Positions 6,771-15,207 of a DNA stretch of 64,000 nucleotides are shown here, piece after piece. Both the position numbers and the translations under genes were made by a program. Within the stretch, counting starts at the first letter, position 1, and each line of letters begins with the position of its first letter. The DNA is from Lewinella sp. LCG006 (GTDB lineage Bacteria; Bacteroidota; Bacteroidia; Chitinophagales; Saprospiraceae), in the NCBI RefSeq assembly GCF_040784935.1, contig NZ_CP160680.1:2099501-2163500 (forward strand), read 5' to 3'. The notes under the pieces are model-generated. The model was not told the DNA's origin, made no database searches, and worked only from the letters and a program-made list of their open reading frames with translations.

Positions 6771-8438
6771 ATGGTTACCAATAAACTCCTCCATTCTCCA
6801 GGTAAACGAACGCGTCGGGCGTATAGCGTCGCTGCTCGTGTAGGTTTTAGTTATTTGTGGCTGTATTGGCGTAAAAAAATATTTGGCCAAGCTTACTATG
6901 ATCGGCGAATCATGGCTTTGCACCAAAAAAATGCAACCAAGGTAAAGACAGCGGTACTGGAACTTCAGGGCTTATTTATCAAGGTCGGGCAATTACTCTC
7001 CATCCTGACCAACTTCCTCCCGGAAGCGTTCCAGGAGCCGCTGGAAAGTTTGCAAGACCAAGTGCCCCCACGTCCTTATGAACAAGTAAAAGAGCGGATC
7101 ATTGCCGAATTAGGGGCAGAACCTGAGCAGCTTTTTGCTACCTTTTCAAAAGAACCGCTAGCGGCAGCCTCGATCGGACAAGCGCACCGCGCACAACTCA
7201 AAAACGGTGAGGAGGTGGTTGTCAAAGTCCAGCATCTAGACATCGAATCGGTGGCCGAGGTAGACCTCAGCATCATCCAACGCTTACAGTCGATCATGTC
7301 CTGGTGGTTTAACATTCAGGGTATGGAACACCTCTACACCCAGGTGCGTCAGATGATTGAAGAAGAACTAGATTTCGTGGCCGAAGCCAGAGCCATGCAA
7401 GAAATCGCCGAGAATTTAAAAGAGGAAGAAGGCTTAGTCATTCCTGCTGTTTTTCCCGACTATTCTACGACCCGAGTCATGACGACAGCGTACCAAACAG
7501 GCGTGAAAATCAGTAAAAAAGAGCAGTTAGAAGCCTGGGGGATAGACCAGGAAGCACTCGCCAGAAAAATCCTTCGCATCTACAGCCGGATGGTTTTCAA
7601 AGACGGCTACTATCACGCAGATCCTCATCCGGGCAACTTATTGGTACAGGCCGACGGCACCCTTGTTATTCTGGATTTTGGAGCGGTAGCACGCCTACAG
7701 CCCGTCATGCGAGAGGGATTATCTGAACTGATCGAAGCGGCGGTCAAAAACGATCTGCCCGGGATGGTAGAAGCTGGCCGTAAAATGGGTTTCCTGGCTC
7801 CCGGCCGCGAAGCCGAACGTATGGCAGAGCAGATGATCGACGCCATGCGCACCTTCATCCAACAAGAAATTAAGCTGGAAGGCCTCGATTTTAAAAATAT
7901 TGAAATCGATCCTTTCAACAACAGCCTTTTTGAGCTTTTGAAAAATATAGGGATTGGTGGGATCACGAGTACGGTACAGGTGCCGAAAGAATATGTCCTG
8001 TTGAATCGTATGGCGACGCTGCTCATTGGCATCAGTAGCACTTTGGCGCCACAACTGAATCCACTGGATGTGGTCCGCCCTTATGTGCAAAAATTTGTGC
8101 TAGGAGAAAAGGGTAATCTCGTTTCTTTTGTGACGCGCGTGCTCCGCGACACGACCAGCCAGTTGTTGAGTATCCCCGGAGAATTACAGGGCGTGCTCCG
8201 GCAGGCACGTCAGGGCCAACTGGATATTGCTTCGGTAGATACCCGCAATAGTGGACGATTGGTTTATCAAGGGCTGAGGCAGCTGAGCCTGAGTCTTTTG
8301 CTGATCGCTGGGGCTGCCTTTTCTTATCTTTTTTGGCAACAATCGGAGGAGGGCTTGCTGCAAATTAGTGGAGGGGTATGTCTTGTGTTGTGCTATCTCC
8401 TGTGGCGCTCCGGGCGCAAGGCAAAGCGGGTGTATTAG
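6771..8438 (+). CDS. ABC1/UbiB (AarF) atypical kinase-like protein
   Basis: Member of the ADCK/UbiB protein-kinase-like ATPases linked to isoprenoid-quinone lipid metabolism. Diagnostic blocks: the KxGQ motif LFIKVGQLLS, the Ala-rich nucleotide loop PLAAASIGQAHRA, VVVKVQ with the invariant Lys, and HADPHPGNLL plus ILDFGAVARL as catalytic and metal-binding loops. Two hydrophobic segments near the C-terminus (LSLSLLLIAGAAFSYLF, GGVCLVLCYLLW) anchor it in the membrane, as in UbiB. The ORF opens at 6651 inside the divergent gene; the ATG at 6771 is preferred, giving 555 aa. In menaquinone-using Bacteroidota the substrate is unknown. Confidence 0.88.
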   Translation: MVTNKLLHSPGKRTRRAYSVAARVGFSYLWLYWRKKIFGQAYYDRRIMALHQKNATKVKTAVLELQGLFIKVGQLLSILTNFLPEAFQEPLESLQDQVPPRPYEQVKERIIAELGAEPEQLFATFSKEPLAAASIGQAHRAQLKNGEEVVVKVQHLDIESVAEVDLSIIQRLQSIMSWWFNIQGMEHLYTQVRQMIEEELDFVAEARAMQEIAENLKEEEGLVIPAVFPDYSTTRVMTTAYQTGVKISKKEQLEAWGIDQEALARKILRIYSRMVFKDGYYHADPHPGNLLVQADGTLVILDFGAVARLQPVMREGLSELIEAAVKNDLPGMVEAGRKMGFLAPGREAERMAEQMIDAMRTFIQQEIKLEGLDFKNIEIDPFNNSLFELLKNIGIGGITSTVQVPKEYVLLNRMATLLIGISSTLAPQLNPLDVVRPYVQKFVLGEKGNLVSFVTRVLRDTTSQLLSIPGELQGVLRQARQGQLDIASVDTRNSGRLVYQGLRQLSLSLLLIAGAAFSYLFWQQSEEGLLQISGGVCLVLCYLLWRSGRKAKRVY

Positions 8439-8570
8439 GGCGATCTAGCCTTTATAAATTCCTTTAAAAGCAGAGGTTTCAAGGCAAATTCACTGCATTC
8501 TGCCTATCGCGTAAGCCCAACGTAGAAGGGTTGTCGTCCTCGCTGTAAGTTCTGCGCAGCATCAATCTTA

Positions 8571-9101
8571 CTAGTCTCGGATAATCTCAATTTCCTCATC
8601 CAGGTACTTTCTGCTATACTTTACCATTTCGAAATAGTCTAATGCTTGTCGAAAAATCCCTGGAGACTCTTCTCCGAGCCTCTCTAACACTAGGTTCTCT
8701 TGCAATTGATAATAGTTATCATAGTATGCAGCACAAATCCAAGCGACTTTTTTGCCATTTTTGATTAGATACAAGACATCATAATTTTGCCCATATTCAT
8801 TACTCACTCGTGACTCTATATATCCATCTAGCTGCTTAAAGGATATGTATTTGAGCTTCTTTGAAAAAATTTTTCTGAATCCAATTTTTTTCTTCTTGAT
8901 AACAACGTACTTGAAATTGGACATAATCCAGTACATCAGTAGCACAAACAAAATATAGACAAAGAGGAAAGGAGTGATCTGAGGAATCTTATCAGGAGGA
9001 GGTAATGTAAAGGCCATTATTGGAAATCCAATTGTGACTATCGGTATAAAGATCAAACCAAATTTGGCCAGAAAACTGAATTCAGACGTTAATCTCATCA
9101 T
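8571..9101 (-). CDS. Hypothetical two-TM membrane protein
   Basis: A 176 aa protein with two N-terminal membrane helices (about residues 10-32 and 43-65) followed by a basic linker (VVIKKKKIGF) and a soluble beta-rich domain reminiscent of bacterial PH-like domains. That resemblance is only by pattern. The gene is clearly more AT-rich than its neighbours. Its start lies 8 bases after the stop of the upstream EAD11-like gene (9110-9622), so the two probably form one transcript. No family was identified; it may be the partner of the EAD11 protein. Confidence 0.7.
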   Translation of the reverse strand: MMRLTSEFSFLAKFGLIFIPIVTIGFPIMAFTLPPPDKIPQITPFLFVYILFVLLMYWIMSNFKYVVIKKKKIGFRKIFSKKLKYISFKQLDGYIESRVSNEYGQNYDVLYLIKNGKKVAWICAAYYDNYYQLQENLVLERLGEESPGIFRQALDYFEMVKYSRKYLDEEIEIIRD

Positions 9102-9109
9102 CTTCTTTT

Positions 9110-9622
9110 TTAATACTCCCTCTGAAAATCAACGAACATATCAATCAATGAACTATTAATCTGATTCAATTGAACTTGATAATCAGCATCAGAAATATCT
9201 CCATTTTTGAAACTTTTCTTCGCCGTATAGAATCTATTGCTAACCTTTAAAGAACTTCTATAGTACTTATCTTGAAAAACACTATCGGTTCTCTTAACAT
9301 ATTGCAAAAAGACATCTAAAGCGATTTCTGTATCTCCATTTGCAATTAGAGTTCTCAGTTTTGTCATCATATCTTTCTTAGTAACTCCGTCGATAACAGC
9401 GAGCAACTCGTTAACTTTTGAAGATGCTTGTTTCTCATGTGCTTGTCGACCTTGCTTTTCTTTCTTTCTGGAAAGCACTACAAATATTCTATAAGCAATA
9501 AGAATGAGGCCTAGAAAAATTATGAGAAATACATTCTTAGTACGAAGTAGATCATCCCATAATTTACTACTAGCATCAATCAAGACTATGTTTTCAAATA
9601 TCAGTAGAACAATGTTCATCAT
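9110..9622 (-). CDS. Membrane-anchored protein with an EAD11-like domain
   Basis: A 170 aa protein with one membrane helix at about residues 30-50, a charged linker, and a C-terminal helical domain (about 84-168). The latter contains LRTLIANGDTEIALDVFLQY, then SNRFYTAKKSFKNGDIS and DYQVQLNQINSSLIDMF. This pattern (LIA-G--E-AL, L--R---K----G-IS---Y----N-I---L) is that of effector-associated domain 11, a death-like adaptor found in Bacteroidota conflict systems with proteases, CHAT or NTPase partners. Here it is alone on a membrane anchor. AT-rich, possibly acquired. The domain call rests on pattern recognition, not a search. Confidence 0.72.
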   Translation of the reverse strand: MMNIVLLIFENIVLIDASSKLWDDLLRTKNVFLIIFLGLILIAYRIFVVLSRKKEKQGRQAHEKQASSKVNELLAVIDGVTKKDMMTKLRTLIANGDTEIALDVFLQYVKRTDSVFQDKYYRSSLKVSNRFYTAKKSFKNGDISDADYQVQLNQINSSLIDMFVDFQREY

Positions 9623-9701
9623 TCTTTATGGATTCTAGCATAAATATAAATCATATCAGATTCTTTACAAAAGATGCAAGGATGCTAAGTAATACACTTG
9701 C

Positions 9702-10241
9702 TTATGACGACATTGCTAGCCATTCCGCCGTGGTGATTTTATACCAATTATGTAGTGCCTGGCAGTATTCAAACTGATCGACCAACTTCATACCCAACTT
9801 TTGTAAGACTTTATTGGAACCCATATTATCCAGGTCTGCCGCAGCATAAATTTCCTCTAGCCGGAGTTGCAGGAACCCATATTCCAACGAGGCTATCGCG
9901 GCTTCCGTGGCAATACCCTTACCCCAGAATTTCTTTTTCAAGCGATACCCCAAATCGTAGTAAGGAAAATCAGCCCGAACGACCGTCTCGTATTTTAGTC
10001 CAGACCAGCCTACAAATTCCTTCGATGCTTTATCAATAATAGCCAGGCGGCCAATGCCCTTTTCTTCATATTGTTTTTGAATATACTTTATGGCTTCCTC
10101 CGATTCCTTGATGTCTTTGACCGGCTTATTGCCAAGAAATTTATGCACCTCCGGGTCTGAGTCGAGCTCAAAAAAGCCAGGTGCATCTTCTTCTTTAACG
10201 GCTCTCAATATTAACCTTGGCGTTTCCAGATAAACATTCAT
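9702..10241 (-). CDS. GNAT-family N-acetyltransferase (RimJ/RimL type)
   Basis: A 179 aa acetyl-CoA-dependent acetyltransferase of the Acetyltransf_3 group. The N-terminus LETPRLILRAVKEEDAPGFF is the RimJ/RimL signature, and the acetyl-CoA pyrophosphate loop is KKFWGKGIATEAAIASLEYG. The C-terminal NMGSNKVLQKLGM is motif B of the same group. The substrate is unknown; relatives act on ribosomal-protein N-termini, antibiotics or small amines. Monocistronic. A 16-bp perfect palindrome lies just upstream of the start (10259-10274). Confidence 0.88.
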   Translation of the reverse strand: MNVYLETPRLILRAVKEEDAPGFFELDSDPEVHKFLGNKPVKDIKESEEAIKYIQKQYEEKGIGRLAIIDKASKEFVGWSGLKYETVVRADFPYYDLGYRLKKKFWGKGIATEAAIASLEYGFLQLRLEEIYAAADLDNMGSNKVLQKLGMKLVDQFEYCQALHNWYKITTAEWLAMSS

Positions 10242-10258
10242 TTGTAAGTTGTTAAGCG

Positions 10259-10274
10259 TTTGGCTTAAGCCAAA
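10259..10274. promoter_or_regulatory. 16-bp perfect palindrome upstream of the GNAT gene
   Basis: TTTGGCTTAAGCCAAA is perfectly self-complementary and lies 17 bases upstream of the GNAT start codon. It could be a repressor operator or a tiny hairpin; neither is supported by more than position. Confidence 0.35.
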
Positions 10275-10290
10275 ATGGTATCAAGACACA

Positions 10291-10310
10291 GGCCGCTTCG
10301 CGCCCTTTTG
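10291..10310 (-). repeat. Partial copy of the GGGCGCGAAG repeat
   Basis: GGCCGCTTCGCGCCCTTTTG is the reverse complement of the CAAAAGGGCGCGAAGC core seen at 5016-5085 and 12608-12680, with one change. No gene is seen between 10242 and 10501. Confidence 0.5.
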
Positions 10311-10444
10311 GTAGCCCCGAAGGCCTCGTAGGGATCACTATGTGAGATGCCTATGGCAAGGGTATAGAGATGGAAAGACCAATGTTTATTTATTTCCAAT
10401 ATCCGTCTAATAGGTCGAGGTTAGAAATTAAAAAGCAACTTCCC

Positions 10445-10500
10445 TCTTGGGTAATCGAAGTCCCTCTACCCTCTACAAAGGGGCGATTAGCCCCCATATC
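10445..10500 (+). repeat. Diverged copy of the GGGCGCGAAG repeat
   Basis: A pyrimidine-rich lead (CCCTCTACCCTCTACAAAGG) followed by GGGCGATTAGCCCCCATATC parallels the copies at 5016 and 12608. It abuts the stop codon of the GH13 gene on the opposite strand. Confidence 0.45.
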
Positions 10501-10501
10501 C

Positions 10502-12343
10502 CTATTCCAACTCCAAGACCATCACGCCTCGCGCGGGCACTTGCAGTTTTTTAGCTAAAGTGTGGGCTTGCCCCGTGAGAATATCCTTCCCGCTAGTAGC
10601 TCCTTCAAGCATTTCAGCAAACCGCTCCCAGCCTAAAGCAGTTTCCTCCTGGTTTTTATTGAAGACGACCATCACTTTTTGCTCCTCGTCGTAGCGGAAG
10701 AAAACATAAGTGCCGTCTTCAGGCAGAAAATGGGTCATCTTGCCGAAGTGAACTGCTGATGCATTTTTGCGCCATTGCAATAATGTTTTAGTGAAATCCT
10801 GAGCAGCTATTTGCGCACTGGTTAGTCCTTTACCCGTGAAGGCATCTACCGGATCTCCTGCCCACCCGCCAGGAAAGTCGCGGCGTATATCACCATGATC
10901 ACCGGCGGGATCGTTGCTCATCAAAATCTCAGTACCGTAATAAAATTGCGGTATTCCTCTTATGGTTGCAAAGTAAACCATGGCCATCCGGAAGAGGTCT
11001 TCGTCTTCATTGACTTGGCGGAAGATCCGACTCATATCGTGGTTATCAGGAAAAACCACGAGGTTCATTGGGTCAGCGTAGAGAAAATCCTGGGCCAGCA
11101 TTTCGTAAGCCGTAATCCAGCCAGCCTTGAACGCTTCGTCTTCGTTCAGTGCTTTTACAAACGCTTGCTGCAAGGGGAAGTCCATCAAACTTGGCAGGTA
11201 GGAGGTGTACCCGTTAGGATTGTCTTTGCCTGCTTGCCAGTAGGCGACGGTGCTGGGGTTTTCAAACCACTCTTCGCCAACGATATTGAGGTAGGGAAAC
11301 TCCTCCATCACGCGGCGGGTCCATTCGGCCATAAAATCCTCATCTGGATAGGGGTAAGTATCCATTCGGATACCAGCCAGCCCCAAGTATTCGGTCCACC
11401 AAATGCTGTTTTGGATGAGGTAGGTGGCCATGAAGGGGTTGCGCTGATTGAGGTCGGGCATGGTAGGAACAAACCAACCATCAGCGAACACTTTTTTATC
11501 AATGGCGGATGCATGGGGGTCTTGCCAAACGGTCTTGCGGTGATTGGTTTGGGTGTATTCCTCCCAAGTATTGATCCAGTCATCAGAAGGCAGGTCTTTC
11601 ATCCACCAATGCTCCAGGCCACAGTGATTGACAATCATGTCCATGATGAATTTCACCTCTTTTTCACGACATTCCGCTACCAATTGTTGGTAGGCTTCAT
11701 TGGTGCCAAAGCGAGGATCGACACGGTAAAAATCGGTCGTGGAATAGCCGTGGTAGGAATAGGTCGCCATATCATTTTCCAACAATGGGTTTACCCAAAT
11801 TGCGGTAAAGCCGAGGTCGTGGATATAGTCCAGGTGCTGCCGCATTCCCGCAATATCTCCGCCGTGGCGACCACCTAAAGTTTTGCGGTTTGCTTTTTCA
11901 CGCATGCCACTGACGTTGTCATTATCGGGGTTGCCGTTCGCGAAGCGGTCGGGGGTGATGAGATACAGCACATCGGCATTGTCAAAACCCACTCGCATGG
12001 CCGGGTCTTGGTTACGAGCCAGAAGCGACCATTTTTGTTGTAAAACCTCTTTACCATTTCTGGTAAATGACAACAAAACTTCTCCTGCTTTGGCAGCGGA
12101 AGTTATTTTTAGATCAATGAAGAGATAATTGGGGTTGCTTACTCTGGTTACGCGTTCGATATTCACACCTTGGTAGCGCGTTTCGGGCAATAGATCGCCT
12201 ATATTCTTTCCGTAAACCAAAAGCTGCACCTTAGGGTGATGCATACCTATCCACCAATTGGTCGGTTCCACGCGCTCAATCGAGCTTTGCGATTGAAGAC
12301 CAACACTTATCAAGAGTAGGAGGGAAAGGAAGGAGCATCTCAT
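10502..12343 (-). CDS. Secreted GH13 alpha-glucan hydrolase (cyclomaltodextrinase/neopullulanase-like)
   Basis: A 613 aa glycoside hydrolase of family 13 acting on starch-type or cyclic alpha-1,4-glucans. After a signal peptide (about residues 1-20) comes an N-terminal beta-sandwich as in cyclomaltodextrinases (VEPTNWWIGMHHPKVQLLVYG is diagnostic in its first part), then the TIM barrel. Conserved regions: DMIVNH (about 235-240), GIRMDTY with nucleophile Asp328, IVGEEWF with acid/base Glu357, and FPDNHD with Asp436. A small C-terminal beta domain ends at ARGVMVLELE. The closest well-known relatives are Bacteroides SusA-type neopullulanases, but no sus operon genes are adjacent, so a periplasmic maltodextrin role is inferred. 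Confidence 0.92.
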   Translation of the reverse strand: MRCSFLSLLLLISVGLQSQSSIERVEPTNWWIGMHHPKVQLLVYGKNIGDLLPETRYQGVNIERVTRVSNPNYLFIDLKITSAAKAGEVLLSFTRNGKEVLQQKWSLLARNQDPAMRVGFDNADVLYLITPDRFANGNPDNDNVSGMREKANRKTLGGRHGGDIAGMRQHLDYIHDLGFTAIWVNPLLENDMATYSYHGYSTTDFYRVDPRFGTNEAYQQLVAECREKEVKFIMDMIVNHCGLEHWWMKDLPSDDWINTWEEYTQTNHRKTVWQDPHASAIDKKVFADGWFVPTMPDLNQRNPFMATYLIQNSIWWTEYLGLAGIRMDTYPYPDEDFMAEWTRRVMEEFPYLNIVGEEWFENPSTVAYWQAGKDNPNGYTSYLPSLMDFPLQQAFVKALNEDEAFKAGWITAYEMLAQDFLYADPMNLVVFPDNHDMSRIFRQVNEDEDLFRMAMVYFATIRGIPQFYYGTEILMSNDPAGDHGDIRRDFPGGWAGDPVDAFTGKGLTSAQIAAQDFTKTLLQWRKNASAVHFGKMTHFLPEDGTYVFFRYDEEQKVMVVFNKNQEETALGWERFAEMLEGATSGKDILTGQAHTLAKKLQVPARGVMVLELE

Positions 12344-12369
12344 CGTTGCATTTTTTGTCTTAAAAGCGA

Positions 12370-12395
12370 AGCTGGACTTTAGCGAAAGTCAAGCT
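12370..12395. repeat. GGACTTT...AAAGTC hairpin, copy 1
   Basis: AGCTGGACTTT pairs with AAAGTCAAGCT around a short loop. The same GGACTTT/AAAGTCC theme recurs at 12445-12472, 12684-12702 and about 45090-45120. Confidence 0.45.
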
Positions 12396-12444
12396 AAGAT
12401 GAGAAAAATTGGTTAATTACAAGTACTTCCCAACAAGTTCTAAT

Positions 12445-12472
12445 CTGGACTTTCGGCATTTCCCGAAAGTCG
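12445..12472. repeat. GGACTTT...AAAGTC hairpin, copy 2
   Basis: GACTTTCGG (12448-12456) and CCCGAAAGTC (12462-12471) form a 9-bp stem with a short loop. Intergenic, between the GH13 and DinB genes. Confidence 0.5.
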
Positions 12473-12477
12473 TAGAG

Positions 12478-12520
12478 CCTGTCTGACGGCAAGGCAGGCC
12501 CGCCTGGCTAGTCGGACAGG
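12478..12520. repeat. REP-like palindromic element
   Basis: CCTGTCTGAC at the left pairs with GTCGGACAGG at the right, and GGCAGG/CCTGGC pair inside. This is a compact GC-rich hairpin typical of REP-type extragenic elements. A related GGACAGG/TGTCC hairpin occurs near 48700-48722. Confidence 0.5.
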
Positions 12521-12576
12521 AGATTTCTGGCAGATGGTATGGGGATGCTAAAAAACCAAACGTACAAAAACTGTTA

Positions 12577-12614
12577 ATTTCCAACCTCTGTGAAAACAGG
12601 CTATATTGGAAATT
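12577..12614. repeat. Nested hairpin with GAAA tetraloop
   Basis: AATTTCCAA and TTGGAAATT enclose an inner CTGT-gaaa-ACAG hairpin with a GNRA-type tetraloop. No gene is assigned on either strand here; it may be part of a transcript leader or a repeat. Confidence 0.4.
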
Positions 12615-12680
12615 GATGCCTCCCAGAATCGCTATCCCTATACTCTATACTCTAAGGGCGCGAAGCAGCCCGCATCCTTC
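12608..12680 (+). repeat. Dispersed ~70 bp intergenic repeat, copy 2
   Basis: Starts GGAAATTGATGCCTCCC and ends GGGCGCGAAGCAGCCCGCAT, matching the copy at 5016-5085 at both ends with a variable pyrimidine-rich middle. The last 20 bases are identical in the two copies. Confidence 0.65.
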
Positions 12681-12683
12681 TAC

Positions 12684-12702
12684 GGACTTTCACCGAAAGT
12701 CC
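12684..12702. repeat. GGACTTT...AAAGTCC hairpin, copy 3
   Basis: GGACTTTCACCGAAAGTCC is a hairpin directly after the DinB stop codon. The following CAGTTAAT is shared with the copy at 45104-45121. Lacking a T-run, it is not a classical terminator. Confidence 0.5.
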
Positions 12703-12704
12703 AG

Positions 12705-13214
12705 TTAATCCGCGTTTTTCACGTTCAAGTCAAAGTCGTCGTACAGTCCTATTTGTTGATCGTTGCGCAATTTTATCAAATAAGCTACCTGCCCCGTGTG
12801 ATAAGAGAGGTGCTCTACCGCGTGTAAAATGACACCCAATCCCGAGAATACAAACCCCTGTACCTGGCGCTCGCGCAGTAGTTCTTCCTCCTTGCACGCA
12901 CGCACTGCTGCACAAGCCTGGTCAATGGTGGTACTTATTTTATCGAGTAATTCCTCCTTGCTGAGCCCACCTGATGCACTAAATTCCAGATCGCGTTCCC
13001 GCACATCCGGTTGTTGGGCGAGCGAAGAAAGGACGTACTGACCGATGTTTCCGCAAAGGTGCAGGATGATGTTGCCTACGCTATTGGAAGACGCATTGGG
13101 GCGTGACCAAATGTCTTCCTCCCTCAGTTGCTGGAAACATTTGGCGATATGCACTTTCTTCTCCTGGAAGCGGAAGATGGCTTGGTCTTTGAATTCTTGT
13201 TGGATCGTATTCAT
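12705..13214 (-). CDS. DinB-superfamily protein (DUF1572-like)
   Basis: A 169 aa four-helix-bundle protein of the DinB/YfiT group. The predicted metal site consists of a His in NIILHLCGN and two His in the HAVEHLSYHTGQ helix, the usual three-His arrangement. Members are thought to be metal-dependent thiol transferases or damage-response proteins, but the reaction of the DUF1572 subgroup is unknown. Its ATG overlaps the stop of the upstream lipoprotein gene by 4 bases, so the two are translationally coupled. Confidence 0.85.
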   Translation of the reverse strand: MNTIQQEFKDQAIFRFQEKKVHIAKCFQQLREEDIWSRPNASSNSVGNIILHLCGNIGQYVLSSLAQQPDVRERDLEFSASGGLSKEELLDKISTTIDQACAAVRACKEEELLRERQVQGFVFSGLGVILHAVEHLSYHTGQVAYLIKLRNDQQIGLYDDFDLNVKNAD

Positions 13215-13948
13215 CGCATTGCTCCGTAACTGATGACTATCCCTCCCGTAAAGTAGCCATATTCAATAATAAACTTCACCCATCCGTATTTTACTTCCCC
13301 TGAAGATCCTTGTTTGAATAAAATATACTTTGGGGTTGTCGAATCGAAATTGCCGGGAAGAACAGGATTTTTTGTCAATAGAATAGTGTTGTTGGTCCAG
13401 TTCGCAGAGGAGGGTATTGTCTCTCCTTCTTGGTAATCTTGCACCATGAAGTCGGCAAAAATCTCCACCGAAAAAGTATCGTATTCCATCAGTTCTTCTT
13501 CCGTGTATTGATCACAGGGCCGCCCGTCAATATATCCGTAAAAATGTATCGTATCTAGCCCATCAATTCCTGAAAAGTATCTTCGGCAATATTCGCGTTC
13601 CACATAAACCTGACTAATGCTGTCTGTGATTTTTATTGGTCCCACTTGAATTTCCCCTCTTGGCGGGCCAGCGATCCCGTAGGACTCATCAATAAATTTA
13701 AAGTAAACATCGTCTTCTCCGTCCTTGTTGATGTCCAATGTCTCTGTAAATTCGCCACGAAACGCCGCGAATCGTCGATTTACAAATTTATTGATAACAC
13801 ACGCTCCTCCATCCTGCCCGATCGTTGGCAAAGGAAAGGTATCGCAGTTTACAGCGGGCTGTACGGGCATGGATGGCGTGCTGTCGATGGTGTCTTCACA
13901 ACTAAAAAGTACTGTCATCAGCAATAAAGGAAGAAGGTGTTTTTTCAT
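13211..13948 (-). CDS. Hypothetical lipoprotein
   Basis: A 245 aa predicted lipoprotein (KKHLLPLLLMTVLFSC lipobox). The mature domain has DINKDGEDDVYFKF, an Asp-rich EF-hand or calcium-loop-like motif, then largely beta-structured sequence ending YGWVKFIIEYGYFTGGIVIS. No family was recognised; the pattern resembles surface lipoproteins with beta-sandwich folds. It overlaps the downstream DinB gene by 4 bases (ATGA), indicating an operon. No promoter box was seen. Confidence 0.75.
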   Translation of the reverse strand: MKKHLLPLLLMTVLFSCEDTIDSTPSMPVQPAVNCDTFPLPTIGQDGGACVINKFVNRRFAAFRGEFTETLDINKDGEDDVYFKFIDESYGIAGPPRGEIQVGPIKITDSISQVYVEREYCRRYFSGIDGLDTIHFYGYIDGRPCDQYTEEELMEYDTFSVEIFADFMVQDYQEGETIPSSANWTNNTILLTKNPVLPGNFDSTTPKYILFKQGSSGEVKYGWVKFIIEYGYFTGGIVISYGAMR

Positions 13949-14084
13949 AGCACGCTAGATTTTAGCCAATAAAAATTGCAGGTGACTTGGCCAAGGGCTT
14001 TCACTCATCTAAACTAGAATAAATCTAGCTACCGTATAATTGTGGATAGATAGATTTGTGTCAGCTAAACTTCAAGGTAGCTTT

Positions 14085-15128
14085 TTACCCTACCAAAGGG
14101 TGCTTGTTGCCCTTGATCTGATTGACCATCCCGCCGTAGATCATCTTCTGCGCGCCGGGGCGGGTCACAAAATCATGGGGGAAGCCTAGGTCAATGCTAC
14201 TCACTTCGTCTAGTTGCTGCATTTGTTCGGCACTGATGGTTACGTCAAGTGAGCCAAGGTTGTCTTTCAATTGTTCCAGGGTACGAGCACCAATGATAGG
14301 GATGTGCCCCTGTTGGCTGATCCAGGCGAGTGCGACTTGAGCCGGAGAAACTTCCAGAGATTTGGCGATCTCTACCACTTTGGCAGCGATGTTGTAGTTG
14401 CGCTCGTTGAGGCGATAGGAGGTGGTACCTTCCATGCGGCCGCCCGAGCCTTTGCCGTCATCTTTGTTGTACTTGCCAGTGAGAATACCGGCTGCGAGAG
14501 GGCTCCAGGCGACAACCCCTAGGCCTAGTTCTTTACTCATTGGCAGCAAATCACGTTCGGGGGTACGTTCCGTGAGGTTATATTCCAATTGGTTGCCAAT
14601 AAAGCGTGACCATCCTCTAAATTCAGCGATGGTATTGGCACGCGCTGTTACCCAAGCTGGCGCATCACTAATGCCGACGTAAAGGATTTTTCCCTGAGCA
14701 ACCAGATCGTCCAGTGCCCGCATCATTTCTTCAATGGGCGTGAGGTAATCATAAGCATGTACCCAGAGCAGGTCTATATAATCGGTATTGAGGCGGCGCA
14801 GGCTTTGCTCTACCGATTGTACCAGGTTTTTGCGGTGGTTACCACTATTATTGGGGTTGTGAGTGGTATTAGAAAGAGTGTATTTGGTGGCCAATACGAC
14901 GTGGTCGCGATCAGCGGATATGAGGTCAGCCAGGATGCGTTCACTGCTGCCTTCGGTGTAGACATCTGCGGTATCAATAAAATTGCCGCCTGCTTCCATG
15001 AAGGCATCGAAAATTTCTTTAGCTGTGGCAGCATCGGAGCCCCAGCCCCACTCTTTGCCAAAAGTCATGGTACCTAAACATAAGGGAGAAACGCGCAAGC
15101 CGGAATGGCCGAAGAGTTGATATTTCAT
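14085..15128 (-). CDS. Aldo/keto reductase
   Basis: A 347 aa NADPH-dependent oxidoreductase with the AKR TIM-barrel. FIDTADVYTEGSSERIL contains the active-site Asp and Tyr, VVLATKYTL the Lys, and LLWVHAYDYLTPIEE the His of the tetrad. The C-terminal IPIIGARTLEQLKDNLGSL is the NADP-binding block. It resembles the YajO/YhdN-type group acting on aldehydes or sugars; substrate unknown. Monocistronic. Confidence 0.93.
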   Translation of the reverse strand: MKYQLFGHSGLRVSPLCLGTMTFGKEWGWGSDAATAKEIFDAFMEAGGNFIDTADVYTEGSSERILADLISADRDHVVLATKYTLSNTTHNPNNSGNHRKNLVQSVEQSLRRLNTDYIDLLWVHAYDYLTPIEEMMRALDDLVAQGKILYVGISDAPAWVTARANTIAEFRGWSRFIGNQLEYNLTERTPERDLLPMSKELGLGVVAWSPLAAGILTGKYNKDDGKGSGGRMEGTTSYRLNERNYNIAAKVVEIAKSLEVSPAQVALAWISQQGHIPIIGARTLEQLKDNLGSLDVTISAEQMQQLDEVSSIDLGFPHDFVTRPGAQKMIYGGMVNQIKGNKHPLVG

Positions 15129-15207
15129 GGTATGGAAGTATTAATGTGAACCATCGCAGGCCATTAATACAACAAAGGAAAAGCAATTGTTTTGACTTAT
15201 CAAATAT

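Noticed and set aside
10895-11878. Long open frame antisense to the GH13 gene (327 codons)
   Set aside because: It is a shadow of the GH13 gene, which carries all catalytic motifs; the antisense product has no recognisable domain.
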